Of a DNA stretch of 32,241 nt, positions 31,520 to 32,241 are shown piece by piece; position 1 is the first letter of the stretch, and each line of letters opens with the position of its first letter. The stretch is from an uncultured Oscillospiraceae bacterium (GTDB lineage: Bacteria; Bacillota; Clostridia; Oscillospirales; Oscillospiraceae). The DNA is taken from assembly GCA_947626905.1 (NCBI GenBank), contig CANQUE010000024.1, positions 1 to 32,241 on the forward strand, given 5' to 3'. Position numbers and translations under genes: made by a program. The notes under the pieces were generated by a model. It had not been told where the DNA came from and made no database searches. It saw only the letters and a program-made list of their open reading frames with translations.

Positions 31520-32241
31520 ATGGCAAAGAGAACAGATGTGAAAAAAGTGCTGATCATCGGCTCCGGCCCCATCGTCATCGGCCAGGCGGCGGAGTTTGAC
31601 TATGCCGGCACCCAGGCCTGCCTGGCTCTGAAGGAGGAGGGGTATGAGGTCATTTTGTGCAACTCCAACCCCGCTACCATCATGACCGACACCTCTATCG
31701 CCGACAAAGTTTACATGGAGCCGCTGACCCTGGAGTATGTGGCGAAGATCCTGCGCTACGAGCGGCCGGACGCCATCATCCCCGGCATCGGCGGCCAGAC
31801 GGGTCTGAATCTGGCCATGCAGCTGGAGAAAAAAGGGATCCTGCGGGAGTGCCGTGTGAAGCTGCTGGGCACCCCCAGCGAGAGCATCGAGCGGGCGGAG
31901 GACCGGGAACTCTTCAAAGAGATGTGCCAGTCCATCGGCGAGCCGGTGATCCCCTCGGAGATCACCTATTCCATCGGGGAGGCCAAGGCCGCGGCGGAGC
32001 GGATCGGCTATCCGGTGGTGCTGCGGCCGGCCTTCACTCTGGGCGGCACCGGCGGCGGCTTTGCCAACAACGAGGAGGAGCTGGCGGAGATCGGCCTGAA
32101 CGCCTTCAAGCTCTCTCCGGTGCACCAGGTGCTGGTGGAGAAGAGCGTGAAGGGCTATAAGGAGATCGAGTTCGAGGTCATGCGGGACTCCAACGACCAC
32201 ACCATCACCATCTGCGGCATGGAGAACGTGGACCCGGTGGG
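31520..32241 (+). CDS. carB: Carbamoyl-phosphate synthase large subunit CarB (5' part, cut by the window end)
   Basis: The first 240 codons are present and open to the edge. CarB makes carbamoyl phosphate from bicarbonate, ATP and ammonia for pyrimidine and arginine synthesis. The N-terminus shows the family pattern [32 protein letters not shown], the [12 protein letters not shown] segment, and the ATP-grasp stretch [18 protein letters not shown]. The ribosome binding site TTGGAGG (31507-31513) precedes ATG 31520 by 6 bp. The small subunit gene carA, which usually lies directly upstream, is not between pyrC and carB. Confidence 0.95.
   Translation, partial: MAKRTDVKKVLIIGSGPIVIGQAAEFDYAGTQACLALKEEGYEVILCNSNPATIMTDTSIADKVYMEPLTLEYVAKILRYERPDAIIPGIGGQTGLNLAMQLEKKGILRECRVKLLGTPSESIERAEDRELFKEMCQSIGEPVIPSEITYSIGEAKAAAERIGYPVVLRPAFTLGGTGGGFANNEEELAEIGLNAFKLSPVHQVLVEKSVKGYKEIEFEVMRDSNDHTITICGMENVDPV

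Overview
The window is high-GC (roughly 60-65 percent by eye) bacterial chromosome with tightly packed genes. The organism looks like a spore-forming, anaerobic gut clostridium of the Oscillospiraceae/Ruminococcaceae type (Bacillota). The clues are a SpoVB-like flippase, MEP-pathway isoprenoid genes, diaminopimelate epimerase, a dockerin module, a mucinase-type M60 peptidase and a Gram-positive sorting signal. This placement is inferred from gene content; there is no rRNA in the window.

Layout. 1-134: no gene, only a short inverted repeat. 135-2456 (minus): a motif-degenerate type III pantothenate kinase (CoaX-like) and a SpoVB/MATE-like flippase. 2457-2624: divergent promoter region built on a perfect palindrome. 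2625-5239 (plus): ispD-ispF (overlapping ATGA), a terminator-like hairpin, then a DUF3343 putative S/Se carrier gene overlapping a cysteine-desulfurase-like gene. 5368-7275: GH13 neopullulanase/cyclomaltodextrinase-type enzyme with its own promoter and terminator. 7334-8056 (minus): S51/peptidase E-like protein. 8286-14852: a two-gene secreted system. The first gene encodes a 1786-residue dockerin/FN3/discoidin/M60 metallopeptidase. The second encodes a wall-anchored partner with a cohesin-like domain, two FIVAR repeats and a variant sorting signal. 15007-20020: PcrA/UvrD-type helicase, dapF, and a lower-GC HAD-superfamily protein that looks acquired. 20116-20802 (minus): AlkZ-related protein. 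20908-29205 (plus): a dihydrouridine synthase whose promoter predicts a leaderless mRNA, uvrA, a small membrane protein, recD2, comF-like and an mreB paralog. 29279-30097 (minus): TrmH/SpoU-type RNA methyltransferase. 30277-end: pyrC and the 5' part of carB, cut by the window end.

How the genes work together. Most are housekeeping: isoprenoid precursors (ispDF), lysine/peptidoglycan precursor (dapF), DNA repair (pcrA, uvrA, recD2), pyrimidine synthesis (pyrC-carB), and RNA modification (dus, methyltransferase). The most distinctive locus is the M60/partner operon. The enzyme carries a dockerin-like module, and the next gene encodes a surface protein with a cohesin-like domain, which suggests that the protease is docked on the cell wall by its own neighbour. 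Two regulatory patterns also stand out. A TTGCGC -35-like element at exactly 17 bp from a -10 box recurs in all three divergent intergenic regions. In addition, a promoter-like -10 box lies inside the loop of a terminator hairpin whose 3' arm carries the ribosome binding site of the next gene.
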